Source: Acidobacteriota bacterium (lineage in GTDB: Bacteria > Acidobacteriota > JAAYUB01). From it: 45,893 bases of DNA. Below are positions 23,566 through 32,950 of the stretch, piece by piece (positions within the stretch are counted from its first letter, which is position 1; each line of letters begins with the position of its first letter). The stretch is taken from contig JAGOHA010000015.1 of assembly GCA_017996395.1 (NCBI GenBank), positions 1 to 45,893 on the forward strand, read 5' to 3'. The position numbers were made by a program, and so were the translations under genes. A model generated the notes under the pieces. It ran no database searches and was not told the DNA's origin. It saw only the letters and a list, made by a program, of their open reading frames with translations.

Positions 23566-25812
23566 ATGGCCAAACTCAATCTCAATGGCGTGGAGTTCTG
23601 GAGCGGCAGCACAGTCCATGACACCGTGCGCCAGTTGGCCGGTCTCTGCGAGCAGGTGGTCCATGCGCCCATCCCCATCGCGCCGGGCGGCGACAGTTTC
23701 ACGATGCCGTGTGATCCGGCGATGAAGCGCCGGGGCATCCTGGGCATTGAGGGAAGCTACAAGCCCGATGACGACATCGTGGAAATCGTCATTCTTCTGG
23801 TTGAGGGTCCGGCCCAGGCCCGGAGCGGCGTGTCGGCGGTGTTTCAGAAACTGGCCGCGCTGTCGGATCGGGTGCACTGCCTGGAGCCCGAAATCGAGGA
23901 CGACCGCGTTGCGCTGCGGATGCTGCTCAGCGTCAAGGCCTCGATGCTGTCGTTGAGCCGGCAGGAGACGTTTATCGACGAGTTGAAGAAGTTGGACGAC
24001 CTGGCCCGTTTGCTCCAGGAGGAAATCCCGTCTGACCGGACGGACCAGGAGCTGGATGCGGCCTATCGGAAAGTGCGCGAGGTTCTCGAGCCGGTTCGGC
24101 CGCTGGCGCAGGCCGAGGCGGATCTGGACCCGGCTCACGTGACGTGGGCCCGCGAGATTCTGGATTACCTGGGTGGCGCCGCGCCCGTCGCCGTCGCGGC
24201 GCCCTCGCTGGCGCTCGCGGATTACGCGCAGGCGTTGCTGGCCCGGGTGGCGATGGGCACAGGGGGAAGTCTCGGGCGGCTGGCGGTACCGTCCGTCAGC
24301 ACACAGGGGCTGGTGGAGCTGGTGCGCCGCGCGCCGGGCTTCGTGGTGGTGCCGGTGGAGAGCATCACTCTCGGGGCCAGCCGCTACGAACTGGGGAATG
24401 AGGTCCGCGCCCTGCTGGCGACCCTGGTGGCAGGGGGGAGGTCCCCGATATTTACGGGGACCTATGAGGAGCTCCAGGGGGTGTTCCACGGGGGGCAGGG
24501 CGCGGCCTCGGACCCGCTGCTGCCGGTGGTGCGGCACATCCCGGATGTGGCGCTGCCGGCGCTGGCCGAGGTGGCGGTCCAGGTGGCCAGCCGCCCGCAC
24601 GGCGGCCTGCCGCCGGCCCGCCGGAAGGAGCTGACGCGGTGGGTGCTGGCGGCCCTCAACGGGCGGGGCGGCGCCCAGCAGCAGCGGATCCTGCCGCTGG
24701 TGGCGCGCAAGGTGGCCACCGATTATTTCGCCGGACGCTACCCCGGCCCGGATGCGACCACCGTGTTCGCCGACCGCTCCGCCGGATTGAGCGAAACGTT
24801 TGCCGGTCTGTGCGTCCGCCCGCGGGCGATGCGGACGGCGGAAGTCCAGGCGGCGTGGGTGCGGACGCTCGCGTCGCCGGAGCTGCTGGCCACCTTCCGC
24901 GAACACCTGCTGGCGCAGGACCGGGCGCTCGAAGCGCTCAGCCGGCGGTTGACCATGGAAGTGCTGACGCGGCCGCTGCATCAGCCCCTCCGCTATTGCG
25001 CCCAGGGGACGCCCGGCACGGGCAAGTCGGAGAGCGCCCAGCTCCTGGCCCAGGTGCTGGACGTGCCGTTCGTGGTCATCGACGCCGCGAGCATGTCCGA
25101 CGCCTACACCGTCACCAGCCAGCTTTTGGGGTCCAGCCGGGGGATCGTGAACTCCTACCAGACCGGCCGGCTGGAGCAGGTGGCCAAGCACCACCGCGGC
25201 GCCGTGGTGGAAATCTGCGACATCGACCATGCGCCGCCGCCGGTCCAGTCCGCCCTGGCGGCGCTCTGCTTCCAGGTGCTGGAAAACGGCGAGGCGCAGA
25301 GTTCCGCCGGCGGCATGTTCTCCTGCGCCAACCTCATCTTCGCCTTCACGATGAACCTGCCGGGGGGCATGGACGAGGCGGTCCGCCGCGACGGCATCGG
25401 CTACAACAACGCGCCCACGGCCCGGACGGTGAAGAACAAGATCGTGAACGAGATCAAGGGCATGCTCAGCGGCGCCTTCCTGAGCCGGATCGGCACGCCC
25501 ATCCTGTTCGAACCGCTCGACGGCGATGCGCTGGCGGCGATCGTGGAGCGCGCCGTGGCCGAGGCGGTGCGCGCCGCCGCCGAGCGCCTGGGCCGCCCGG
25601 TGCCGGCGGTGGCCGTCGGCGCGGGAGTGGGCCGGGCGGTGCTGGCCACACTCGAGGCCAGCGTCATTGCCTTCGGCGCCCGCGCCATCCTGGAGCACGG
25701 CCGCGCCCTGGCAGCGGAAGCGGTGCTCCGCTGGGACGGCGGGACCGCCGCGGACCAGCCTGTGCGCGTCGAGGCGCGCGGCACCGGCGAGCTGGATATT
25801 TTGACCGATTGA
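23566..25812 (+). CDS. ClpB-like AAA+ ATPase with long unknown N-terminal region
   Basis: A 748-residue protein. The C-terminal third is an AAA+ module like the D2 ring of ClpB: Walker A GTPGTGKS (481-488), sensor-1 region LIFAFTMN, Arg finger in GAFLSRIGTPILFEPL, and a lid. Walker B is abnormal: VVEICDIDHA aligned to VVLFDEVEKA puts Cys551-Asp552 where Asp-Glu is expected. The first ~460 residues are unrecognised, with parts such as FVVVPVESITLGASRYELGNE that might be a worn ATPase fold. ATG 23566 is preferred over TTG 23533 because GAGGTG precedes it. First gene of a four-gene operon under the -24/-12 promoter; presumed remodelling partner of the MoxR and VWA proteins. Confidence 0.8.
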   Translation: MAKLNLNGVEFWSGSTVHDTVRQLAGLCEQVVHAPIPIAPGGDSFTMPCDPAMKRRGILGIEGSYKPDDDIVEIVILLVEGPAQARSGVSAVFQKLAALSDRVHCLEPEIEDDRVALRMLLSVKASMLSLSRQETFIDELKKLDDLARLLQEEIPSDRTDQELDAAYRKVREVLEPVRPLAQAEADLDPAHVTWAREILDYLGGAAPVAVAAPSLALADYAQALLARVAMGTGGSLGRLAVPSVSTQGLVELVRRAPGFVVVPVESITLGASRYELGNEVRALLATLVAGGRSPIFTGTYEELQGVFHGGQGAASDPLLPVVRHIPDVALPALAEVAVQVASRPHGGLPPARRKELTRWVLAALNGRGGAQQQRILPLVARKVATDYFAGRYPGPDATTVFADRSAGLSETFAGLCVRPRAMRTAEVQAAWVRTLASPELLATFREHLLAQDRALEALSRRLTMEVLTRPLHQPLRYCAQGTPGTGKSESAQLLAQVLDVPFVVIDAASMSDAYTVTSQLLGSSRGIVNSYQTGRLEQVAKHHRGAVVEICDIDHAPPPVQSALAALCFQVLENGEAQSSAGGMFSCANLIFAFTMNLPGGMDEAVRRDGIGYNNAPTARTVKNKIVNEIKGMLSGAFLSRIGTPILFEPLDGDALAAIVERAVAEAVRAAAERLGRPVPAVAVGAGVGRAVLATLEASVIAFGARAILEHGRALAAEAVLRWDGGTAADQPVRVEARGTGELDILTD

Positions 25813-25821
25813 GGAGGAGTC

Positions 25822-26835
25822 ATGGCTGGCAACGTTTACAGTGTCTGCGATCCGGACCAGTATCGGAAGGCGGGGCCCACCGACCTGGTGGAGCTGCTGC
25901 CGCCGCCGGGGGGCAATCCGCTGTACCTGCAGAAATGGCTGGTGGAGACTCTCGTGTTCGCCATCGTCCACCATGAATTCGTGCACCTGTCGGGGCCCAC
26001 CGGGAGCGCCAAGAGCTCGCTCCTGGAGGCGCTCTACACAGTCCCGGAGAACTTCCGGGGGGTGTGCGACGGCCTGGGTTGCGCGTCGCGGCCCCTGAAG
26101 CTGTTCCCCATCGAGATGGCGACCTTCGAGGCGCCGGGCGAGCTGTACCAGCGCCGGGCGCTGAAGGACGGCACGACCTACGACGAGCCGAGCCGGCTGG
26201 TGGCCGCTCTGGCGGCAGCCGCCCGGAGCGCCGGTTCGGCGTACCCGCTGATCTGGCTGCGCGAGATCGGACGGGTGCACTCGTCCAGCGTCCAGGGCGG
26301 CTTGCTCAATCTGATGACGCGGGCCGAGATCGTGCTGCCGGACGGGACGCACTTCCCGGGGCAGGGCATCGCCTGGGTGGCCGACAGCAACTATCAGGCC
26401 GAGCAGAGCGCCACCCATACCCTGGTCACCCTGGACGACGCGCTGAAGCGGCGGTTCACCATCAACCTGACGCTGGACTACCTCACGGCCGAGCAGGAGG
26501 TTCAGGTGCTGGAGCACATCTTCAACGGCAACGGCGGGGCCCCGGTGCCCGCCGAGCTCATCGTGAAGGTGGTGCAGCTGGGCAACGTCGTTCGGCGCCA
26601 CCGCAGCGAGGGGAACCTGCAGACGCTGACGCCGCCCACCATCTACGGCTACATGGCCTTCCTCCGGACGGCCCGGGCGCTGCCGCATCTGAGCCTGCAG
26701 CAGGTGGCGCTGGCCACGCTGCTCGGCAACGCCGGCTCCGAGGACCGCAAGCACGTGGCCGGTGTGTTCAACGAGGTGTTCGGCCTGCAGACCGAGGAGG
26801 AGGAAGACCCGACAATGGTGGGGAACCTGTTCTGA
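25822..26835 (+). CDS. MoxR-like AAA+ ATPase
   Basis: A 337-residue MoxR/CobS-type ATPase. Walker A is GPTGSAKS with Lys64. The Walker B region LIWLREIGRVHSSSVQGGLLNLM aligns to LLADEINRAPPKTQ of MoxR, so the Mg-binding Asp is Arg147 while Glu148 stays. Sensor 1 is WVADSNYQ, and LDDALKRRFTINLTLDYL carries the Arg-finger region. MoxR proteins act with VWA partners as chaperones or metal-chelatase motors. GGAGGAG precedes the ATG, 9 bases after the previous stop. The C-terminus is strongly acidic (TEEEEEDP). Confidence 0.85.
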   Translation: MAGNVYSVCDPDQYRKAGPTDLVELLPPPGGNPLYLQKWLVETLVFAIVHHEFVHLSGPTGSAKSSLLEALYTVPENFRGVCDGLGCASRPLKLFPIEMATFEAPGELYQRRALKDGTTYDEPSRLVAALAAAARSAGSAYPLIWLREIGRVHSSSVQGGLLNLMTRAEIVLPDGTHFPGQGIAWVADSNYQAEQSATHTLVTLDDALKRRFTINLTLDYLTAEQEVQVLEHIFNGNGGAPVPAELIVKVVQLGNVVRRHRSEGNLQTLTPPTIYGYMAFLRTARALPHLSLQQVALATLLGNAGSEDRKHVAGVFNEVFGLQTEEEEDPTMVGNLF

Positions 26836-26868
26836 TCGCCCGGGAGCGCACGGGATTGGGGAGGATCC

Positions 26869-28989
26869 ATGAAACCGAAACGAAAGACGGCCAGGACGGC
26901 GACGGAGCGGACGGGGTATTCGTTCTCGCTCCGCTCACGCCGGAACAAGTCCGACTGGGCCGGCATCAGCATCGCCGACGCGTTCAAGCAAAACATCGAC
27001 TACTTCCACCGGGCTCAGGCCCAGCGGCTCTTCTACCGCCAGCTCAAGAAAGCGGTCCGGGCGGTGGCCAAGCTGGACGGTACCGAGGCCCCGCACCTGC
27101 TGCAACCGCGGGTCAAGCCGCAGCTCTCGCCCTGCTACTCCAGCTACCCGGCGGGGCTGGCGGTGTACGCGTCGATCGGCCTGACGGCGTTTCTGGAATT
27201 CAAAGCCCGGATCTCGGACAGCCGATTCCTGTCGTATCTGAACACCCAGCTCGGCGTGCAGATGGCGGACAGTGACGTCCGGGCCGATCCCGAGCTGGCC
27301 GAGCTCACCGCCCACAGCGTGGCCAACTGGATGCACAGCCGGCTGCTCATCGAGGACCTGGCTCGGCGGGCGGCGCTGTCCGCCATCGAGGTGTACCGCC
27401 TGTTCGCCACGGCCCAGGAAGACCTCCGCTTCGCCACCGTGGACGACATCATCCGCGCGGTGATCCTCTACGGCGACGTCCTGTGCGAGCCGTGGCACCT
27501 GAACCTGCATCCGCTGACCGCGCGGATTCTCCGGGATCTCATCGCGGCCAGCGCGCCGTTCTACGAGCGCCTGCCCGAGGTGCCGGACCGGGATCTGCTG
27601 GAGATGGGCGCCGCCTGGTCCTGGCGGCTGATGGCGGTCCTGCTGCGCTACCTGCCGCCGCCCGGCCAGCCCGAGGAGAAACAGCCCAAGGAGACGCGGA
27701 AAGGGCGGAGCCGGCTGATGGAGCTGCTGGGCGCCTCCGTGCCCGTCGACGAGAGCATCCGCGGCGACAGCGAGTTGGCCCCGTTCGGCGGCCCCTTACC
27801 GCCGGTCGTCAACCGGCCGGAGAACCCCCTCGACTGGCTCATGAACCAGTTGACGGGCCAGGCGGGCCGCGACCGCATCCGCGATGCCGACAAGCCGGCG
27901 GCGGTCGATGATGGCATCTACAAAACCCTGGAGGAGTTTCAGGCGGCGCTGGGCGGCGCGGCCGGCCAGTCCGGCAACTGGGAGGACATGCGGTCCGATC
28001 TGCTGGAGAACTCGCTCCGCGCGATCCCGTTCGAGGCCGGGCCCATCGAGGGGAACCCGGCCGACGGGCATGAGGTCAAGGTGTCGATGTACGGCGATGA
28101 GCGCGCGATGGGGGAGCTGTTTGACCGCCCCGTGGCGCCGTCGGACAACGTGGCGGCCTGTCAGAGCCTGGTGGAGGACGCGGCGCCCCTGACTGCAACC
28201 CTGCGCCAGAACCTCTATCCGAACATCGAGCAGCGGCCGGAGATCCAGCGCCTGCGCTGCAGCGGCGGCCTGGACGGCGCGCGCCTGCCGCTGGCGGAGT
28301 TTTCCGAAACCGTCTTCCGGCGCTACCGGATCCGCGAGGTGGCCGATCCGCGGGGATCGCCGGTGCTGGTGATCGCCTGCGACGGCTCCGGCTCGCTCAA
28401 CGAGAAGCAGATGCGGATGGTCAAGCTGCTGTCGGCCGCCTATCTGCAGTCCACCGCCCGAAGCAGCATCCAGGTGCTCGCCGCCCTTTACCACAGCGGC
28501 GACATCCGGCCGGGCGTCTCGGGACCGCTGGTCCAATGGATGTACCATCCGCGCAAGTCCATCGCCCGGAGCCGCCAGGACGCCGTGCGGAGCGTTGTCA
28601 CGCTGCCCGACACCGGCACCGGTGTGCAGAGCGATGCCCTGTCCATTGCGTTCATCATGGACGAGGCCCGCCGGATTGCGCGCGGCCACATGATCTACCT
28701 GGTGCTCATCACCGACACCAGCTGGAACCGCAGTTTCAACAGGTCCGAAACCGGCGCCGAGGAGGTTCGCGGTTATTTCGAGGACCTCTACGAACGCTTC
28801 CCGGGCCAGGTTCACACGACCCTGGTGGCGTTGGGCGTGTCGGCGCCGACAGGCTTCGAGGACCTGCTCAACGCGGTCATCGGAGTCACCCACGAGGAAT
28901 TGTCCGACAGCGCCGCGGTGGCCGAGAAGGTCGGCGTATACGTCGCCCGCTGCATTCGCGAACGCACCCGGCTCATCGCCCGGGCCTGA
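26869..28989 (+). CDS. CobT-like VWA-domain protein, partner of the AAA+ ATPases
   Basis: A 706-residue protein with a basic N-terminus, a large helical region and a C-terminal von Willebrand A domain. The MIDAS motif DGSGS starts at Asp505 (VLVIACDGSGSLNEKQM); later elements are Thr in DTGTGVQSDALSIAF and Asp in YLVLITDTSW. The segment before it, YRIREVADPRGSPVLVI, recalls CobT-type proteins. In CobS/CobT, BchI/BchD and RavA/ViaA pairs the VWA protein binds the ATPase ring and presents substrate. GGGGAGG precedes the ATG. Substrate unknown. Confidence 0.85.
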   Translation: MKPKRKTARTATERTGYSFSLRSRRNKSDWAGISIADAFKQNIDYFHRAQAQRLFYRQLKKAVRAVAKLDGTEAPHLLQPRVKPQLSPCYSSYPAGLAVYASIGLTAFLEFKARISDSRFLSYLNTQLGVQMADSDVRADPELAELTAHSVANWMHSRLLIEDLARRAALSAIEVYRLFATAQEDLRFATVDDIIRAVILYGDVLCEPWHLNLHPLTARILRDLIAASAPFYERLPEVPDRDLLEMGAAWSWRLMAVLLRYLPPPGQPEEKQPKETRKGRSRLMELLGASVPVDESIRGDSELAPFGGPLPPVVNRPENPLDWLMNQLTGQAGRDRIRDADKPAAVDDGIYKTLEEFQAALGGAAGQSGNWEDMRSDLLENSLRAIPFEAGPIEGNPADGHEVKVSMYGDERAMGELFDRPVAPSDNVAACQSLVEDAAPLTATLRQNLYPNIEQRPEIQRLRCSGGLDGARLPLAEFSETVFRRYRIREVADPRGSPVLVIACDGSGSLNEKQMRMVKLLSAAYLQSTARSSIQVLAALYHSGDIRPGVSGPLVQWMYHPRKSIARSRQDAVRSVVTLPDTGTGVQSDALSIAFIMDEARRIARGHMIYLVLITDTSWNRSFNRSETGAEEVRGYFEDLYERFPGQVHTTLVALGVSAPTGFEDLLNAVIGVTHEELSDSAAVAEKVGVYVARCIRERTRLIARA

Positions 28990-29001
28990 CAGGAGGAAGC
29001 C

Positions 29002-30117
29002 ATGGGCAACCGCACCACGACCACCGACACGCTGACGCTGCCCAAGCCGGCGGGCGGCTGGTCATCGACGTTCGACTATGGCGCCGGCGACTGGTGGAGC
29101 CGCCGGCCGGAGGTGGACCGCCGCAAGGCGCTGGCGCCCGTCCTGAATCAACTCCAGCGGTTGGACGCCCAGCGCCTCCGGCTGGAGCGGGAAGGGGGGA
29201 CGGTGAAGGACCTGGCCGTCCTGACCCGCATCCTGAGCGAACCGCTGCGCGTCGAGGGCCACTACGGCCCCACCACCTGTTCATTGCGGGATCCGCGCGC
29301 GCTGCGCACGGCGCTGCTGGATGTCGATTACGATCTGCACCACGACGTGCGGCAGCTGCCCGACCTGCTGCCGGTGTACTACGTGAGCCGGACGCGCCGG
29401 GACTACTGGGGCGAGTACAGCCTGGTGGTGGAGGACTTCCACCTGAGCCCCGGCTACCCGCTCCAGGACGAGCGGTTTGTGCGCCTGATGGACGTCGGCC
29501 ACGAGGTGTACTTCCTGCGGCTGGCGCACCTGCGGGACGCCGCGCGGGCTGTGCTGGGTGCCGCCGGCTCAGGCGAGGCGGCGGTGGACGCCCTGCTGTA
29601 CGACCTGGGGCGGCACGTCTTCCAGGCCGCCTGGCACGAGGACCAGCGGCTGGGTATTCTGGTGGCCGATCATTTCCGCCTGACGGCGTTCCGGCAGGCC
29701 ATCGAGCTGCTCTACCTGTGCCTGAGCGGCGAGCTGTGCGAGCTGCGGCACGCCATCACGCCGGACATGCTCCGGTTTTTCGTCGAGGCCTACGAGCAGC
29801 CCGCGATCCGCCGCTTCCTGGAACGGCTGCGCGACCTGGACGGCGCCATGATCACCGATCTGCCCCGGCAGGGCCGGGTGCTCTACAAGCGGCTGGGACA
29901 TGCGTTCAGCCGGTGCCTCGGCACCGAAGTGCTGTGGGGGTTCGGCCGGCGGATGATCCCGCTCTGGAAGGTGGTTTACGGTAACCTGACCCGGCTGGAG
30001 GCGGTCAGCCGGCAGCTGCGGGCCGATCCGCGGGTGGTCGCCGCATGCGACCGGTTGGAACAGGAAGCCGGGGCGGTCATCGACGAACTGGCGGCAGGTG
30101 GAGCGTCGATGCAGTGA
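29002..30117 (+). CDS. unknown protein, fourth gene of the AAA+/MoxR/VWA operon
   Basis: A 371-residue soluble, mostly helical protein with no motif I recognise. It is rich in Arg, Leu and aromatic residues (FDYGAGDWWSRRPEVDRRK; DYWGEYSLVVEDFHLSPGYP), and has no signal peptide or membrane helix. AGGAGGAAGCC precedes ATG 29002, 12 bases after the VWA stop. Position suggests it is the dedicated adaptor, substrate or effector of the system, in the role of the third component in ternary MoxR-VWA systems. No function is assigned. Confidence 0.8.
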   Translation: MGNRTTTTDTLTLPKPAGGWSSTFDYGAGDWWSRRPEVDRRKALAPVLNQLQRLDAQRLRLEREGGTVKDLAVLTRILSEPLRVEGHYGPTTCSLRDPRALRTALLDVDYDLHHDVRQLPDLLPVYYVSRTRRDYWGEYSLVVEDFHLSPGYPLQDERFVRLMDVGHEVYFLRLAHLRDAARAVLGAAGSGEAAVDALLYDLGRHVFQAAWHEDQRLGILVADHFRLTAFRQAIELLYLCLSGELCELRHAITPDMLRFFVEAYEQPAIRRFLERLRDLDGAMITDLPRQGRVLYKRLGHAFSRCLGTEVLWGFGRRMIPLWKVVYGNLTRLEAVSRQLRADPRVVAACDRLEQEAGAVIDELAAGGASMQ

Positions 30118-30215
30118 CAGGACGCGTCAAGGCACGAAGCGCGCAAAGACCATTTGAGAAATGGGCACTAACGACCAGCACCCTGTATTCCGGTCAGACG
30201 GCTTCGGAAAGCATC

Positions 30216-31970
30216 TCAATCGGCCGATGGCCGGTCGAGGCGGATGATCTTGAAGCCGGCGCCGGCGAGGAAACGGGGGAGCTGCCGCACCGGCTCCCGG
30301 TCCTGATCGCGCACCGGCTCGGTGAGCGCCTCCCACGGCACCAGGTACGGGGAGATCTTCCGGTCCACGTCCTTGGCGGGACCCGGGCGCCAGCCGGCGC
30401 GGCGGCGCTCGTCCACCCACCGGTCATGCTCCAGGCGGGCCAGACGCTCCACCTCGTCGGCGGTGAACGCGAAGAGCGGCTCGTCCCAGTCCGTGAGCGG
30501 CGCCAGGCCGCAGCCGAGCTCCCGCAGCTTGACGCCGATGTGGGCGGCCTGGTCGCGGTTGGAGTCGCGCAGGTGTTCCGGCAGCTCGTCCCAGGGCACC
30601 ATGGCCGGATTGGTCGCCGGCGTCTCGCCGCGCTCCCGCTGGTGCCGGCAGTAGTCGGCATGGATGGCCTGGGCCAGGGCCTCGTGGGTGCCGGCCAGGA
30701 TCTGTTCGGGCCGGCAGGCCTGGTCCAGCAGGCTGAAAGCCTGGATGGCCGGCGGAGCGCCGGGCGTGGCCTCTTCGCCGCGCAGCAGCGTGGCCAGGCC
30801 CGCGTCCCCCGTCATCCGGACTACGACGGGGATGCCCAGGCTTCGTGCGCGGTGTTGGAGGGCCAGCGCCGCCGCCAAGCCCAGGGCGTCGTTGTCGAGG
30901 CAGATGTACGCCGACGTCGTGCCGTCCCGCGCCTGGAGAAACTCGCCGCGGTGGAACTCGGGGGATTCCACGTCCATGTCCAGCGCGGTGAGTCGGCAGG
31001 CCCGGGCCAGACGCGGATAGCGGTGGCAGAGCGACGCCATCTTGGCGGTGGCGACCCGGTCGATCACGGTCACGCGGAACTCGCCATCGGCGCCCGCGTC
31101 GCGCCACCCGCGCGCTGCCTGGACGAGCAGACTCTCGCCCATGCGCCCCAGGCCCACCAGTGCCAGATGCGGCGCGGGGAGCGGGCGGCCGTCCGGCCCG
31201 GCGGTGGCCGGATGGAGCGACAGCCACGAACGGGCGCCGATGTCGAAGACGTTGAAGAATTCCAGGCGATACGGGTCTCGCTGTCGGCGTTCCAGCTCCT
31301 GCTCCACGAGCAGGCGGCAGAGCTGCGGATCCGTGATGTGGACCACCGCCTGCAGCGGCTGGCCCCGCCTCCACTGGGCGAGCTCCCGGGCATGCACCGC
31401 TACCTCGGCGTTGGCCCCGTCGTCGCCGCAGACGGCGACGACGCAGGCGGCTTCGCCCAGCCGGGCCTTGCGCAGCATCTCGACGTCGGCGGCATCGCCC
31501 GGCAGCACGACGACTCCCAGGTCGCGGCACTGGGCGATGTGATCGTTCCCCTCGTCGCGTTCGATGGCGACCACCCGCCGGCCTTCGGCGCGCAGCTGCC
31601 GCGCCAGGCGCAGGCCCTTCCGCCCCAGCCCGCAGATGACCACGTGGCCGCGGACGAAGCGCATTCGGAACAGCTGCAGCTGCTCGCGGAACACCAGGGC
31701 GAAGGCCTTGACCGCGGCGATGGCGGCGATGCCGGGCGCCAGCAGTCGGGCCGCCTCCAGTTCCCAGCCCACCGCCGGGCCGTAGACCGAACCCGACTCC
31801 AGGGTGAAGAGCTGCAGGGCCAGATACAGGACGTCCCAGAACGAGCGCGGCTGGTCAAGCGCCGTGAAATATTTTCGGAAGCCGATGAGGCCGAGCACCA
31901 GGGCCAGCACCGCCAGCGTGCTGATCAACAGCCACTGATGTTCCTGCAGCACGCGCAACCAGCGCTTCAC
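30216..31970 (-). CDS. K+-channel-like membrane protein with two Rossmann domains and a RyR domain
   Basis: GTG 31970 is chosen because GGGAGG lies 4 bases upstream; an ATG at 32027 is possible. The N-terminus has two to three hydrophobic helices around LQLFTLESGSVYGPAVG, a pore-like region. Then come two TrkA-N-like Rossmann folds, GHVVICGLGRKGLRLARQL and LALVGLGRMGESLL, which may bind NAD(H) or another nucleotide. The C-terminus is a RyR domain: LARLEHDRWVDERRRAGWRPG and LVPWEALTEPVRDQDREPV. Prokaryotic RyR domains are thought to sense nucleotide-derived signals. It converges on the VWA operon with a 98-bp gap. Confidence 0.82.
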   Translation of the reverse strand: MKRWLRVLQEHQWLLISTLAVLALVLGLIGFRKYFTALDQPRSFWDVLYLALQLFTLESGSVYGPAVGWELEAARLLAPGIAAIAAVKAFALVFREQLQLFRMRFVRGHVVICGLGRKGLRLARQLRAEGRRVVAIERDEGNDHIAQCRDLGVVVLPGDAADVEMLRKARLGEAACVVAVCGDDGANAEVAVHARELAQWRRGQPLQAVVHITDPQLCRLLVEQELERRQRDPYRLEFFNVFDIGARSWLSLHPATAGPDGRPLPAPHLALVGLGRMGESLLVQAARGWRDAGADGEFRVTVIDRVATAKMASLCHRYPRLARACRLTALDMDVESPEFHRGEFLQARDGTTSAYICLDNDALGLAAALALQHRARSLGIPVVVRMTGDAGLATLLRGEEATPGAPPAIQAFSLLDQACRPEQILAGTHEALAQAIHADYCRHQRERGETPATNPAMVPWDELPEHLRDSNRDQAAHIGVKLRELGCGLAPLTDWDEPLFAFTADEVERLARLEHDRWVDERRRAGWRPGPAKDVDRKISPYLVPWEALTEPVRDQDREPVRQLPRFLAGAGFKIIRLDRPSAD

Positions 31971-32219
31971 GCCGCCTCCCGTGCCGCGCGGCTGTGTGAC
32001 GCCGTGACCGGAACCCGATTGGATCATAGGCGAATCCCCGTGCCTTCGTGTGGGTGTGAACGTAGCCAATCTAGCCCAGCCGTCGGGCAAAGTCAAACCG
32101 GTTCCGTCCGCGGATGGGCAGCGAAGGGACAGGTTCATCATGAGGCGCCGACGCAACATCGGCGCGCCGTTTCCGATAATTATCCATAGAGCGGAGGGAT
32201 TGAAACAGCCGGCGTCCCC

Positions 32220-32249
32220 TTGGCAACGACGGGGTGGTGCTGGTACAAT
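32220..32249 (+). promoter_or_regulatory. sigma-70-type promoter of the AraC-family gene
   Basis: TTGGCA (32220-32225), 18-base spacer, TACAAT (32244-32249), with the ATG 20 bases further on. Both hexamers are close to consensus. Confidence 0.6.
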
Positions 32250-32268
32250 TCAGCGCACGGAGTGAACC

Positions 32269-32934
32269 ATGCCCTCGAAATTCACCGAAAGCCTGGAACT
32301 GGCCCGTGAGCTGCTCAAGATCTACCACCTGCAGGGCGCGGACTCGTTTGTCGAATGTCTCCAGCGCTATGCCCGGCTCATCGTCGAGGACTGCCAGCAG
32401 GACACGCGCCGCCTCAACACCCGCTTCAGCACGGTGGTGTTCGGGATGCTGTCCATCCTGTTCGTCAACGACACTGAGCGGATCATGCGGCAGGAAGTGG
32501 CGGTCACCGAGGGCTTCATCAACGAGGCGGGCGCGGCGCGCAAGGCCGACCTGTTCGTTCGGGACGTTGCCCGGTTTCTGCGCGAGTACGAGGCCGAGCG
32601 CCACGAGCAGGCCTTCTCGGAGCGCCTGCTCATGCACCTGGCCTCCTGCCCGCTGGCGGAACTCAAGGAGATGACCCTCGCCGTGCTGGCTGAGCGGTTC
32701 AGTTACCATCCGAATTACCTGTCCAACAAGTTCAAAAAGGAGAAACAGTTCACCGTCCAGGAGGCCATCCTCAACGAGAAGCTGAATCGGGCGCTGTTCA
32801 TTCTCCGCGACGAGACGGAGCGCACCACCATCAAGGAACTGTCGTGGCGCCTCGGCTTCTCCGATCCCGCCTACTTCAGCCAGCTCTTCAAGAAGCGCTT
32901 CGGCATGCTCCCCAAACAAATCCAGGCCACGTAG
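32269..32934 (+). CDS. AraC-family transcriptional regulator
   Basis: A 221-residue protein. The C-terminal ~100 residues form the double-HTH AraC/XylS domain: LAVLAERFSYHPNYLSNKFKKEKQFTVQEAI and IKELSWRLGFSDPAYFSQLFKKRFGMLP, with the family signature in the second. The N-terminal ~110 residues are helical and cysteine-poor and do not resemble the arabinose-type cupin; their ligand is unknown. GGAG lies about 7 bases before the ATG. It is divergent from the RyR channel gene and could regulate it. Confidence 0.92.
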   Translation: MPSKFTESLELARELLKIYHLQGADSFVECLQRYARLIVEDCQQDTRRLNTRFSTVVFGMLSILFVNDTERIMRQEVAVTEGFINEAGAARKADLFVRDVARFLREYEAERHEQAFSERLLMHLASCPLAELKEMTLAVLAERFSYHPNYLSNKFKKEKQFTVQEAILNEKLNRALFILRDETERTTIKELSWRLGFSDPAYFSQLFKKRFGMLPKQIQAT

Positions 32935-32950
32935 GCCGCAACTACCGTAC

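Noticed and set aside
23512-26754. A 1080-codon open frame antisense to the ATPase genes
   Set aside because: Same compositional artefact; no motif, and it runs through two well-supported ATPase genes and the promoter region.
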